NCBI GenBank assembly: GCA_946482625.1
Contig: CAMLSH010000057.1
Location: 1 to 12,954 of the forward strand
Length of the DNA: 12,954 bases
Source of the DNA: an uncultured Opitutaceae bacterium
GTDB taxonomy: Bacteria; Verrucomicrobiota; Verrucomicrobiae; Opitutales; Opitutaceae
Direction: 5' to 3'
The translations under genes and the position numbers were made by a program. Positions 1-10,659 of the stretch are shown here, in pieces (within the stretch, counting starts at the first letter, position 1; every line of letters starts with the position of its first letter). The notes under the pieces are model-generated. The model did no database searches and was not told the origin of the DNA. It saw nothing but the letters and a program-made list of their open reading frames with translations.

Positions 1-47
1 GAGCGGCTATCGAGGGGCGATGGTCGGAAGGGCGCCGGGTGAGCGGG

Positions 48-4379
<4,332 letters not shown>

Positions 4380-4585
4380 GTGAGACAAACGTCGCTGGCG
4401 GGGCAGGACGCGTATCCTCTTTATCGGCTGAAACGGACCTCAGCTTGAGAGGTGAAAGCGGGTGGAGCCGTTTGGGTGGAGCCCCGTGATTTAACGATGC
4501 AAAATGCCGTGCTATTCACGGTCGCGAAAATGGATGAACGGAAGCGCTCGGAAACGGGGCGGTCGGCGTTATCCGAGCGCGATGT
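4380..4585. other. Intergenic region between recD2 stop and hybrid kinase start
   Basis: This 206-base spacer must hold the kinase promoter unless the kinase is cotranscribed with recD2; both genes are on the minus strand. I see no convincing -35/-10 pair and no T-tract terminator for recD2. Three small symmetric or repeated elements occur: ACCTC/GAGGT arms at 4437-4441 and 4449-4453, a direct repeat GGGTGGAGCC at 4460-4469 and 4474-4483, and CCGTG/CACGG arms at 4507-4511 and 4517-4521. Any of them could be an operator; none is long enough to be convincing alone. Confidence 0.4.
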
Positions 4586-6913
4586 TTACTGGCAGAGCAG
4601 CGCGATTTTTTCGCGGAGATGCGTGGAGCGGAGCTTGGATTCGCTGTTACGCACGGCCATCGCGTAAGCGGCGGGCTCGCCGACGAGGAAGACCTTTTTC
4701 TTTCCGCGCGTGATGGCGGTGTAGAGGAGATTGCGCTGAAGCATCATGAAGTGCGCCTTGAGCAGCGGCACGATGACCACGGGGTATTCCGAACCTTGCG
4801 ACTTGTGGATGCTGATGGCGTAGGCGAGAGCGAGGCTGCCGAGTTCGCCGCGGTCGAAGGTGTGGATCTCGCCGTCGAAATCGGCCGTGATTGTGGCGGC
4901 GTCGGGATCGACGGCGGTGACGGTGCCGATGTCGCCGTTGAAGAGCGCTTTGTCGTAGTTGTTGCGCAGCTGGATGATTTTGTCGCCGGCGCGAAATTCG
5001 CCGGACGGACCGCGAAAGGCCTGACCGCGGGGGTTGAGCGCGGCTTGCAGCTGGAGGTTGAAATTGCCGACGCCAGCGGTGCCTTTGTGCATCGGCGCGA
5101 GGACCTGGACGTCGCGACGTGGGTCGAACCACGCGTAGTGGCGCGGGATGAACTCGGTGCAGAGCGCGATGGTTTTGGCGAGGCAGTCGTCGGCGGAGTC
5201 GGCGATGATGAAGGTGAGATCGCTCCACGCTTGCACGGAGGCGAGTTCGGCGGTGCTCGGCGGAAGCGTGGGGTCGCCGCCGTTGATCGCGTGGGCGGTG
5301 GTGACGATCTGGCTCTGGCCTTTTTGGCGGTAGATGACGTTGAGGCGGGTCACGGGGAGCGGCGTTGCCGGTGACGCGCCAGCTGAAGCAGAGAAGTGGG
5401 AAGTTGAAGAGGTGGAGGACGGAGTAGTGGGTAGTGGGTAGTTGGTAATTGGTGACGGAGCGATCGTGGCGGCGCTGGCGATGAGGTCCTTGAGGACGTT
5501 GCCGGCGCCGACGGAGGGAAGTTGATCGGTGTCGCCGACGAGGAGGAGATGCGCGCGCGACGGGATCGCCTGGAAGAGCGAAGCGGCGAGGCGGGTGTCG
5601 AGCATCGAGGCTTCGTCCACGACGAGAAAGTCAGTGGCGAGCGGGGTGGAGTCGTTGGCGCTGAAGCCGCCTTTGGCGGGATCGTATTTCAGCAAGCGGT
5701 GAATGGTGGACGCGAAGCCGCCGGTGGTTTCGGCGAGGCGTTGCGCGGCGCGGCCGGTGGGGGCGGCGAGGTGGATGCGGACCTTTTTTGCGCGGAGAAT
5801 ATCGACGAGTGCGCGGAGTATCGTGGTCTTTCCGGTGCCGGGGCCGCCGGTGAGGATGGAAACTTTGCTTGTGAGCGCATGGCGGAGCGCGGCGCGTTGC
5901 TGGTCGGCGAACTCGAAGCCGGCTTTTTGCTCGGCCCAGACGACGGCGGCGTCGGTTTTTATCGGAGGTAATCCGCTGACGACCTTGGTGAGGCGGACGA
6001 TGGCGGCGGCGATTTTTTCCTCGGCGCGGTTGTTGTGCGGGAGTTGGAGAAGCGCTGAGCCGGGGAGGGGATTTTCGACGCCGACGGGCGCGTGGGAGAC
6101 GAGTTGCTTTTGTTCAACGAGCGCGGCGATGCGCGCGGTGATCCGGTCGGCGGATGTTTCGAGAAGCTGTGTGGCGTGGTCAGTGAGATCGGCTTCGCGG
6201 AGGGCGGTGTGGCCTTCCTCCTGGAGCGTTTCCATCGAGAAGAGCAGACCGGCGTCGAGGCGTGGGGCGGCGTCGTTGGCGTAGCCGAGGTTGATGGCGA
6301 TCTTGTCGGCGGTCTTGAAACCGATGCCGTCGATCTCGCGGGCGACGCGGTAGGGCTCTTCGAGGAGGATTTTTTTCGCTTCCTGGCCGTAGCGTTGGAC
6401 GAGTTTCACGCACTGCGAGGTGGTGACGCCGTAGGTCTGGAGGAAGATGTGGATTTCGCGGAGCGCGCGCTGGTCGTCCCAGGCTTTCTTGATGGCAGAA
6501 GCGCGGACTTTTCCGATGCCGGGGACGTCGCGGAGTTTGGCGGATTCCTCGCTCAGCGTGCGGAAGGTGTCGGTGCCGAAGGCGTCGACGATCTTGTTGG
6601 CGTAGACCTTGCCGATGCCGGGGACGAGGCCGCTGCCGAGGTATTTGCGAATTCCGTACACGTTGGACGGAAGCTCGGCTTTGAAGGAGTCGACTTTGAA
6701 CTGGTCGCCGTGCTGGGCGTGTTTCGTCCAGGTGCCGCGGAGATGGAGGGTTTCGCCGCATTGGGCGCCGGGGAGCGCGCCGGTGATGGTGATCTTGTCG
6801 GAGGCGGCGTCGGTGCGGAATTCGGCGATCGTGTAGTGGTTCTCCTCATTCAGGAAGATGATGCGCTCAAGGACGCCGGTAAGCGTGTCGGTCGATGGAG
6901 GAGGAGTGGCCAA
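4586..6913 (-). CDS. recD2: RecD2-type 5'-3' DNA helicase (RecD/TraA family ATPase) with atypical insertion
   Basis: ATP-dependent superfamily 1B DNA helicase, 775 residues, acting in DNA repair; members of this family work without RecBC. The N-terminus has the family OB-like segment (LTGVLERIIFLNEENHYTIA), then three helix-hairpin-helix motifs at ~95-215 (GLVPGIGKVYA, LRDVPGIGKVRA, EIDGIGFKTADKIA). The motor has Walker A GGPGTGKTT (Lys362), AAPTGRAAQRL, Walker B VVDEAS (Asp433, Glu434), GDTDQLPSVGAG, RLNVIYRQ, HKSQGSEYPVV (~700) and YTAITRGKK (~729), so it looks catalytically intact. Length fits RecD2 rather than shorter RecBCD-type RecD. The odd feature is ~40 residues rich in Ser, Thr, Pro and Ala (about 480-520) between DLIAS and VTRLNVIYRQ, where relatives have only a few residues; its DNA is heptamer-periodic. 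The start is TTG at 6913, the only in-frame start before the conserved N-terminal motif. No ribosome binding site is visible. Confidence 0.93.
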   Translation of the reverse strand: MATPPPSTDTLTGVLERIIFLNEENHYTIAEFRTDAASDKITITGALPGAQCGETLHLRGTWTKHAQHGDQFKVDSFKAELPSNVYGIRKYLGSGLVPGIGKVYANKIVDAFGTDTFRTLSEESAKLRDVPGIGKVRASAIKKAWDDQRALREIHIFLQTYGVTTSQCVKLVQRYGQEAKKILLEEPYRVAREIDGIGFKTADKIAINLGYANDAAPRLDAGLLFSMETLQEEGHTALREADLTDHATQLLETSADRITARIAALVEQKQLVSHAPVGVENPLPGSALLQLPHNNRAEEKIAAAIVRLTKVVSGLPPIKTDAAVVWAEQKAGFEFADQQRAALRHALTSKVSILTGGPGTGKTTILRALVDILRAKKVRIHLAAPTGRAAQRLAETTGGFASTIHRLLKYDPAKGGFSANDSTPLATDFLVVDEASMLDTRLAASLFQAIPSRAHLLLVGDTDQLPSVGAGNVLKDLIASAATIAPSPITNYPLPTTPSSTSSTSHFSASAGASPATPLPVTRLNVIYRQKGQSQIVTTAHAINGGDPTLPPSTAELASVQAWSDLTFIIADSADDCLAKTIALCTEFIPRHYAWFDPRRDVQVLAPMHKGTAGVGNFNLQLQAALNPRGQAFRGPSGEFRAGDKIIQLRNNYDKALFNGDIGTVTAVDPDAATITADFDGEIHTFDRGELGSLALAYAISIHKSQGSEYPVVIVPLLKAHFMMLQRNLLYTAITRGKKKVFLVGEPAAYAMAVRNSESKLRSTHLREKIALLCQ
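5382..5458. repeat. Degenerate heptanucleotide tandem array inside recD2
   Basis: Eleven 7-base units fit exactly in 77 bases. On the plus strand the clearest are GTAGTGG at 5424-5430 and again at 5431-5437, GTAGTTG at 5438-5444 and GTAATTG at 5445-5451. Flanking units (such as GTTGAAG at 5403-5409 and GTGGGAA at 5396-5402) keep the 7-base phase but are more diverged. The array lies within the coding sequence and encodes the Ser/Thr/Pro-rich insertion of the helicase. Seven is not a multiple of three, so the array is read in rotating frames without a stop. The perfect part is short (two identical units plus two with one or two changes); the outer units are a matter of judgement. Confidence 0.65.
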
Positions 6914-6916
6914 GCG

Positions 6917-6972
6917 CGGGAAGAGTGAAGGGCGAACGGTGAAGAGGGAAAGGGGGCGTGGAAAGGGAGAAG
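6917..6972. repeat. Possible degenerate heptamer array immediately upstream of recD2
   Basis: On the minus strand the pyrimidine-rich stretch just 5' of the recD2 TTG start can be read as 7-base units with consensus CTTCACC. Four good units cover 6917-6944 (CTTCACC, GTTCGCC, CTTCACT, CTTCCCG in transcription order), and up to four more diverged ones extend to 6972. The period equals that of the array inside the gene, and CTTCAAC there resembles CTTCACC here. It could instead be simple pyrimidine-rich composition in the leader. It leaves no room for a Shine-Dalgarno sequence. Confidence 0.4.
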
Positions 6973-7036
6973 AAGGCCAAGCGGGACCGAGGAATCGTGG
7001 AAGCGCTTAAGAGCGGAAACTCGGAATGATGGGCAG

Positions 7037-7069
7037 AAAAAATCCGGCCGCTGGGAGGCGGCCGGATTT
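7037..7069 (-). terminator. Rho-independent terminator after the pectate lyase gene
   Basis: A perfect 12-bp inverted repeat pairs 7040-7051 (AAATCCGGCCGC on the plus strand) with 7058-7069, with a 6-base loop. Read on the minus strand, the stem ends in a run of six T (7037-7042), the classic intrinsic terminator layout. It sits 137 bases past the lyase stop at 7206 and 124 bases before the recD2 start, so it separates those two transcription units. Confidence 0.88.
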
Positions 7070-7125
7070 GGCATTGGACGGAGGCGTGATGGGTCCCGTC
7101 GCGACCGGACTCACGCAGTTACCGT

Positions 7126-7196
7126 GTAGGGGCCGACCTCGCGTCGGACCGTTTGCGACGGGTAGACGGAAGGCCTCACACGAGGTGAGGCCCTAC
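7126..7196. repeat. Inverted pair of REP-like hairpins with GTAG foot (REPIN/BIME-like doublet)
   Basis: Two 25-base elements face each other: copy A at 7126-7150 on plus and copy B at 7172-7196 on minus. Both begin GTAGGG and share the loop core CTCG; 18 of 25 positions are identical. Copy A stem is CCGAC/GTCGG (7133-7137 with 7143-7147). Copy B stem is GGCCTCAC/GTGAGGCC (7172-7179 with 7185-7192). Two of the differences are compensatory base-pair changes. A GTAG tetranucleotide at the foot of an imperfect hairpin is the hallmark of REP elements recognised by RAYT transposases. An 8-base inverted repeat CCCGTCGC/GCGACGGG (7095-7102, 7155-7162) encloses copy A. The element lies just after the lyase stop and before its terminator, so it is probably transcribed in the 3' UTR. 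Confidence 0.65.
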
Positions 7197-7205
7197 ATCG
7201 GAGTC

Positions 7206-9668
7206 TTAGAAGCTCTCGACGGCGCCGATGTCGGTGCCGCTCGGGGTGCCGCCGTTTACGAGGTCGGAGCCGGAGACGAGTCTGGCGAAGTTGCCGAGGT
7301 TGATGCTGCCATCGGCGTTTCGCGTGAAGCCGCCGGAGGGTGGCGTCAGCGATTGGAAGTCGGCCGCGGAGATCACCTTCGTGCCGCCGTTGTTGTTACT
7401 GACGCCGTTTTTCCAGAACAGGTTGGTCGTGCCGGTGAGCGTGCCGTTGGTGGTGTCAGACGTGCCGGAGTTGTACGAGGCGTTGTTGGTAAACGTCGCA
7501 GTGCTGCCGGTGCGCCAGTTGAAGTTCGTCTCGGCGTTGTTGAACGACGTGTTGTTGGTGACGGTCATGGCGCCCTGGTTGTTGTTGTCGGTGAAGCCGT
7601 GCTGGCCGTTGCCGAAGGCGATGCAGCGGCGGATCGTGTGGGCGACATCCACGCCGGAGCCGCCGAGCTTGAAGCCGTTTTTATCACCGCTGCCGGAGGT
7701 GCCGCCCGTGGTGAGCACGCCGTTGTTGTAAGCGATGCAGTTCTCGATGAGGACGGTGCCGATCGCGCCGGTGTCGGTGTTGGCGTAGAGATCCCAGCCG
7801 TCGTCGATGTTGTTGTGGGCGATGCAGCCGCGGAAAACGTTGCCGGGGCCCGAGGTGAGTTTGCAGGCGAAGCCGTCGGCGTTTTCGGCGCCGGGGTCGG
7901 CATTGTCGAAGGCGGTGCAGTTGAGGATGAGGTTGTTGGACGGCCAGTCGGCGATGTTGGTGAGGCTGCTCGAGCGGCGGGAGATTTGCAGACCGGAGTC
8001 GCGGTTACCTTTGAAGATACAGAGCTCGACGGTGTTGTTGTTGCCGCCGACGAAGAGGCCGTTGTCACCCGCGTTCTGGAGGGTGAGGCCCTTCAGGTGC
8101 CAATAGTTCCCGAATAGGTGCATACCGCGATTGGCGTCCGCGGTGGATTGTGCCGAGAAGTTCAATACAGGAACTTCGGACTGGTAGGCGAAGATGCGCT
8201 TCGGATTGCTGGAGGTGCCGTTGTTGCCGAAGGCGATGGCGATCGTCGCGGAGTAGTTATAGGTGCCACCGCGCATGTAGATCGTGTCACCGGGCTGGGC
8301 TTCGGCGATGGCGGCGGTCAGTGTGGTGGGCGAGGAGATCGTGCCGGGGTTGGCGTCGGTGCCGGTCGGCGAGACGTAGATGATGCCGCCGCCGCTGGAG
8401 GTGTTCACCGTGAGGGTGGCGTTGTTGCTGGTGGCGGTGCCGACGGAGTTCGAGACGACGACGGAGTAGTTGCCGGCGTTGGCTGTCTGGGCGTTGGAGA
8501 GGGTGTAACTCGCGCTGGTGGCGCCGGAGATATTGGTGCCGTTGAAGCGCCATTGGTAGCTCAACGGGCCGGTGCCGGAGGCGACGACGCTGAAGGTCGC
8601 GCTGGCGCCGGCGGTCACGGTCTGGCTGGCGGGTTGCGTCGTGATCGAGGGTGCGGTGGCCGTGGTGCTCACGGTGAGCGTAGCGTTGTTGCTGGTGACG
8701 GAGCCCGCGGAGTTGGAGACGACGACGGAGTAGTTGCCGGCGTTGGCGGATTGCGCGTTGGAGAGGGTGTAACTCGCGCTGGTAGCGCCGGAGATGTTGG
8801 AGCCGTTGAAGCGCCATTGGTAGCTCAGCGGAGCGGTGCCGCTGGCGGTGACGGTGAACGTCGCGCTGCTGCCGGCGGTCACGGTCTGGCTGGCGGGCTG
8901 GCTCGTAATGGACGGCGCGGTGACGGTGCCGCCGCTAGAGGGCGCAACGACCACGACGGAGAGCGCGAGCTGGCTGGAGCTGGAGGCGGTCCAGCTTGTG
9001 GATACGGTGCCTGTGCTGGCCGGTGCGGCGGTGGAGCCGGCGCCGCCGGAGCTGGTCTGGCCGAGGCCCCAGCGCTTGGTCTGGCCGGAGCCGGGCGTGA
9101 GGACGGCGTTGCCCGCGCCGCTGTTGGCCACGGAGACGAGCCAGGAGCCGGCGGTCGCCACGGAGACGTTGGCCGAGATCGTGGTGCCAGAGGTGGCGGA
9201 GTTGATCGCCGCGGCGGCGGGGGCGCTTTGGGCGACGCCGGCGAGGGAGATCGATCCGGCGCTAATGCCGTTCACCGCGCCGCCCCAGGTGACGGAGATG
9301 GTGTTCGTGCCCGAGGCGGGATTGAGGACGTAGAAAAGTTGAGAGCGATCGAAGGTGCTGGAGCCGGCGGTGGCGGTTGAGTTGCTCACCGCGGTCATGG
9401 CGACGCCGTTACAGGTGATCGCGGAGACGTTGAGAACGGAGGTGCTGGTGTCTTCCGTCGCGAGGCCGACGATGAGGATGCGGTCCGTGCCGGTGCCGAC
9501 GGTATGTGTCCAACTGGTGGAGGCGCCGTTGGTGGCGGCTCTTGAGGCGACGCTATCGAACGTGATGGCAGCGGAGGCGGAAACGGCGGCAAAGGCCGTG
9601 CAGATAAACGAGGCGGCGAGCGCGCGTGCGCTGCGCCCGAGGAAACGGGGGAGTTTCACAAGTTTCAT
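7206..9668 (-). CDS. Secreted PL9-type pectate lyase with two Ig-like domains
   Basis: Extracellular polysaccharide lyase, predicted to cleave polygalacturonate by calcium-assisted beta-elimination. The 820-residue protein has a signal peptide (basic MKLVKLPRFLGR, hydrophobic core, cut near ASA), a beta-sandwich module of unknown role (~34-248), two Ig-like domains (~250-335 and ~336-422) and a right-handed beta-helix (~427-820) beginning IYVSPTGTDANPG. The helix has the PL9 signatures ENADGF and NIDDGWD: Asp598, Asp622, Asp623 and Asp626 have exactly the spacing of the calcium ligands of Dickeya Pel9A (209, 233, 234, 237). Lys667 in KNGFKLGG is the likely catalytic base. The C-terminus DIGAVESF lacks a PEP-CTERM or other anchor. 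I chose ATG 9668 because the signal peptide starts there; the frame stays open upstream to 9917, but that stretch is not signal-like. The leader shows no Shine-Dalgarno. Substrate is inferred from the family. Confidence 0.88.
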   Translation of the reverse strand: MKLVKLPRFLGRSARALAASFICTAFAAVSASAAITFDSVASRAATNGASTSWTHTVGTGTDRILIVGLATEDTSTSVLNVSAITCNGVAMTAVSNSTATAGSSTFDRSQLFYVLNPASGTNTISVTWGGAVNGISAGSISLAGVAQSAPAAAAINSATSGTTISANVSVATAGSWLVSVANSGAGNAVLTPGSGQTKRWGLGQTSSGGAGSTAAPASTGTVSTSWTASSSSQLALSVVVVAPSSGGTVTAPSITSQPASQTVTAGSSATFTVTASGTAPLSYQWRFNGSNISGATSASYTLSNAQSANAGNYSVVVSNSAGSVTSNNATLTVSTTATAPSITTQPASQTVTAGASATFSVVASGTGPLSYQWRFNGTNISGATSASYTLSNAQTANAGNYSVVVSNSVGTATSNNATLTVNTSSGGGIIYVSPTGTDANPGTISSPTTLTAAIAEAQPGDTIYMRGGTYNYSATIAIAFGNNGTSSNPKRIFAYQSEVPVLNFSAQSTADANRGMHLFGNYWHLKGLTLQNAGDNGLFVGGNNNTVELCIFKGNRDSGLQISRRSSSLTNIADWPSNNLILNCTAFDNADPGAENADGFACKLTSGPGNVFRGCIAHNNIDDGWDLYANTDTGAIGTVLIENCIAYNNGVLTTGGTSGSGDKNGFKLGGSGVDVAHTIRRCIAFGNGQHGFTDNNNQGAMTVTNNTSFNNAETNFNWRTGSTATFTNNASYNSGTSDTTNGTLTGTTNLFWKNGVSNNNGGTKVISAADFQSLTPPSGGFTRNADGSINLGNFARLVSGSDLVNGGTPSGTDIGAVESF
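8401..8928. repeat. Tandem 264-base repeat encoding the two Ig-like domains
   Basis: Two copies are offset by 264 bases (88 codons). For example, GAGAGGGTGTAACTCGCGCT occurs at 8497 and at 8761, and ACGGTCTGGCTGGCGGG at 8617 and at 8881. The matching peptides share phrases such as LSYQWRFNG, SGATSASYTLSNAQ and ANAGNYSVVVSNS. The nucleotide identity is high enough to suggest recent duplication or gene conversion between the modules, so domain number may vary between strains. Confidence 0.85.
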
Positions 9669-10098
9669 ATGTTGTTTGGGGATTTCAGCGCGCGCTGGGG
9701 TGCACGCGCTAAAGGGGTAGGAAAGTGGATCGGAGCATCGGCGGGGGAACACCGATGGTGAGCCGCGGGGTAGGGGTGGAACAGACGAGTCGCTGGCCGG
9801 GCGGACGGGGTAAGGCAGCGACTGATGTTTGAGCGGATAGCTGTCCGCGAAATTAGTCAATAGTTCCGTCGCCTGGCTGTTTTTTCGGGCATCGTGTCCG
9901 ATTGCGTTCGCCCGCAAAGGCCTCGACGCGATTTTTGGTCAAGCGCGTGACGAGCGCGGGCTCGCTGTTTCGGAAAACGATGCGAAGTCCGCGTGTCACG
10001 TAGCGATCTGGGCGAGACGTGGAGGAGTATGGCCGGCTGCCGCGGTTGGTGAGAAGGCGGGGATTGCAGCGGGCGGGGGCGGTGGTTTTGTCGCAGAG
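9669..10098. other. Divergent intergenic region between pectate lyase and DUF2721 genes
   Basis: These 430 bases hold no gene that I can support. The minus-strand frame is open from 9917 to the lyase start, but its translation lacks a signal peptide or recognisable motif. The region holds a candidate lyase promoter and palindrome near 9833-9860, inverted arms CATCGG/CCGATG at 9736-9741 and 9752-9757 in the lyase leader, and a small CGAGC/GCTCG hairpin at 9951-9955 and 9960-9964. No clear promoter for the DUF2721 gene is seen. Confidence 0.5.
9833..9860 (-). promoter_or_regulatory. Candidate lyase promoter element with adjoining palindrome
   Basis: TTGACT on the minus strand (9855-9860) matches a sigma70-type -35. 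Fifteen bases downstream is TATCCG, a weak -10 at suboptimal spacing. Overlapping the -10 side is a 16-base near-palindrome at 9833-9848 with GCGGA and TCCGC arms around AGCT and one mismatched pair, which is where a repressor could bind. If used, it gives a leader of roughly 160 bases before ATG 9668. This is a pattern match only. Confidence 0.25.
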
Positions 10099-10566
10099 AT
10101 GCTCGATTTACCTGAGGATCTGAAAGCGATTTTGCCGCTCATCCAGTTGTCGATCACGCCGGTGATTTTGATTTCGGGTCTGGGCGCCTTGGTGATTTCG
10201 ATGACAACGCGGATGGGACGGATCGTGGATCGGTCGCGGAATCTCGCCGGGCTGGTGCGGCAGGCGAAGGGCGAGGAGCGGAAGCATATCGAGCATCAAC
10301 TCGAGATCATGTTTCGGCGTGCGCGGCTCATGCGGTTGGCGATGACGTTGGTGATCTCGAGTATCTTCACGTCGGGTTTGCTGATTCTGCTGCTGTTCGT
10401 CGGGCAGCTTCTGGAGGTGGAGATTGCGAAAGCCGTCCTCGGGGTGTTCATGCTGAGCGTCGTGTTCATGGTCGGCGGCATGGGCGCGTTTATCCGCGAC
10501 GTGTTTGTCTCGTTGCAGGCGCTGGATCTCGAAGTGACCCGAGCGCTGGGGCACGAGGTGGACTGA
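10099..10566 (+). CDS. DUF2721 family small integral membrane protein
   Basis: A 155-residue membrane protein of unknown function. The N-terminal pattern LIQLSITPVILISGLGAL followed by MTTRMGRIVDRSR is typical of the DUF2721 family. Three hydrophobic segments lie at about 11-35, 78-102 and 108-133. Between the first and second is a charged, probably cytoplasmic loop with basic and acidic runs (RQAKGEERKHIEHQ). The length matches the family. The ATG at 10099 follows GCAGAG closely, a poor ribosome binding site. The gene stands alone: it is divergent from the lyase and convergent with the HAD phosphatase. No enzymatic residues are evident and I infer no role. Confidence 0.85.
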   Translation: MLDLPEDLKAILPLIQLSITPVILISGLGALVISMTTRMGRIVDRSRNLAGLVRQAKGEERKHIEHQLEIMFRRARLMRLAMTLVISSIFTSGLLILLLFVGQLLEVEIAKAVLGVFMLSVVFMVGGMGAFIRDVFVSLQALDLEVTRALGHEVD

Positions 10567-10579
10567 CGGAGCGGCAGGA

Positions 10580-10655
10580 ACGTCGTCCGGATTTGCGACG
10601 TGCGGTCCCGAATGACGGCGAACTGGCGCTTTTAGGAGGCAACGCGTCCTGCCTC
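10580..10655. terminator. Two small hairpins between convergent genes, possible bidirectional terminator
   Basis: The 93-base gap between the convergent stops at 10566 and 10660 contains two inverted repeats. ACGTCG at 10580-10585 pairs with CGACGT at 10596-10601 (10-base loop). GAGGCA at 10636-10641 pairs with TGCCTC at 10650-10655 (8-base loop). The second is 4 bases past the HAD stop on the minus strand, and CTAAAAG follows it there. Neither has a proper T-run, so intrinsic termination would be weak. Confidence 0.35.
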
Positions 10656-10659
10656 GGAA

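Noticed and set aside
7026..9380. Two consecutive plus-strand open frames (7026-8117 and 8118-9380) opposite the pectate lyase
   Set aside because: They are Val/Gly/Ala/Asp-rich complements of the repetitive lyase sequence. The first also runs through the terminator hairpin and the REP doublet.
9770..9776. GTAGGGG in the lyase leader as a possible third REP copy
   Set aside because: The bases that follow do not form the CTCG-capped stem, so the match is limited to the foot.
9669..9917. N-terminal extension of the lyase frame up to a TTG at 9917
   Set aside because: The 83 extra residues are Pro/Arg/Ser-rich and precede a complete signal peptide starting at ATG 9668, so they are most likely untranslated leader.
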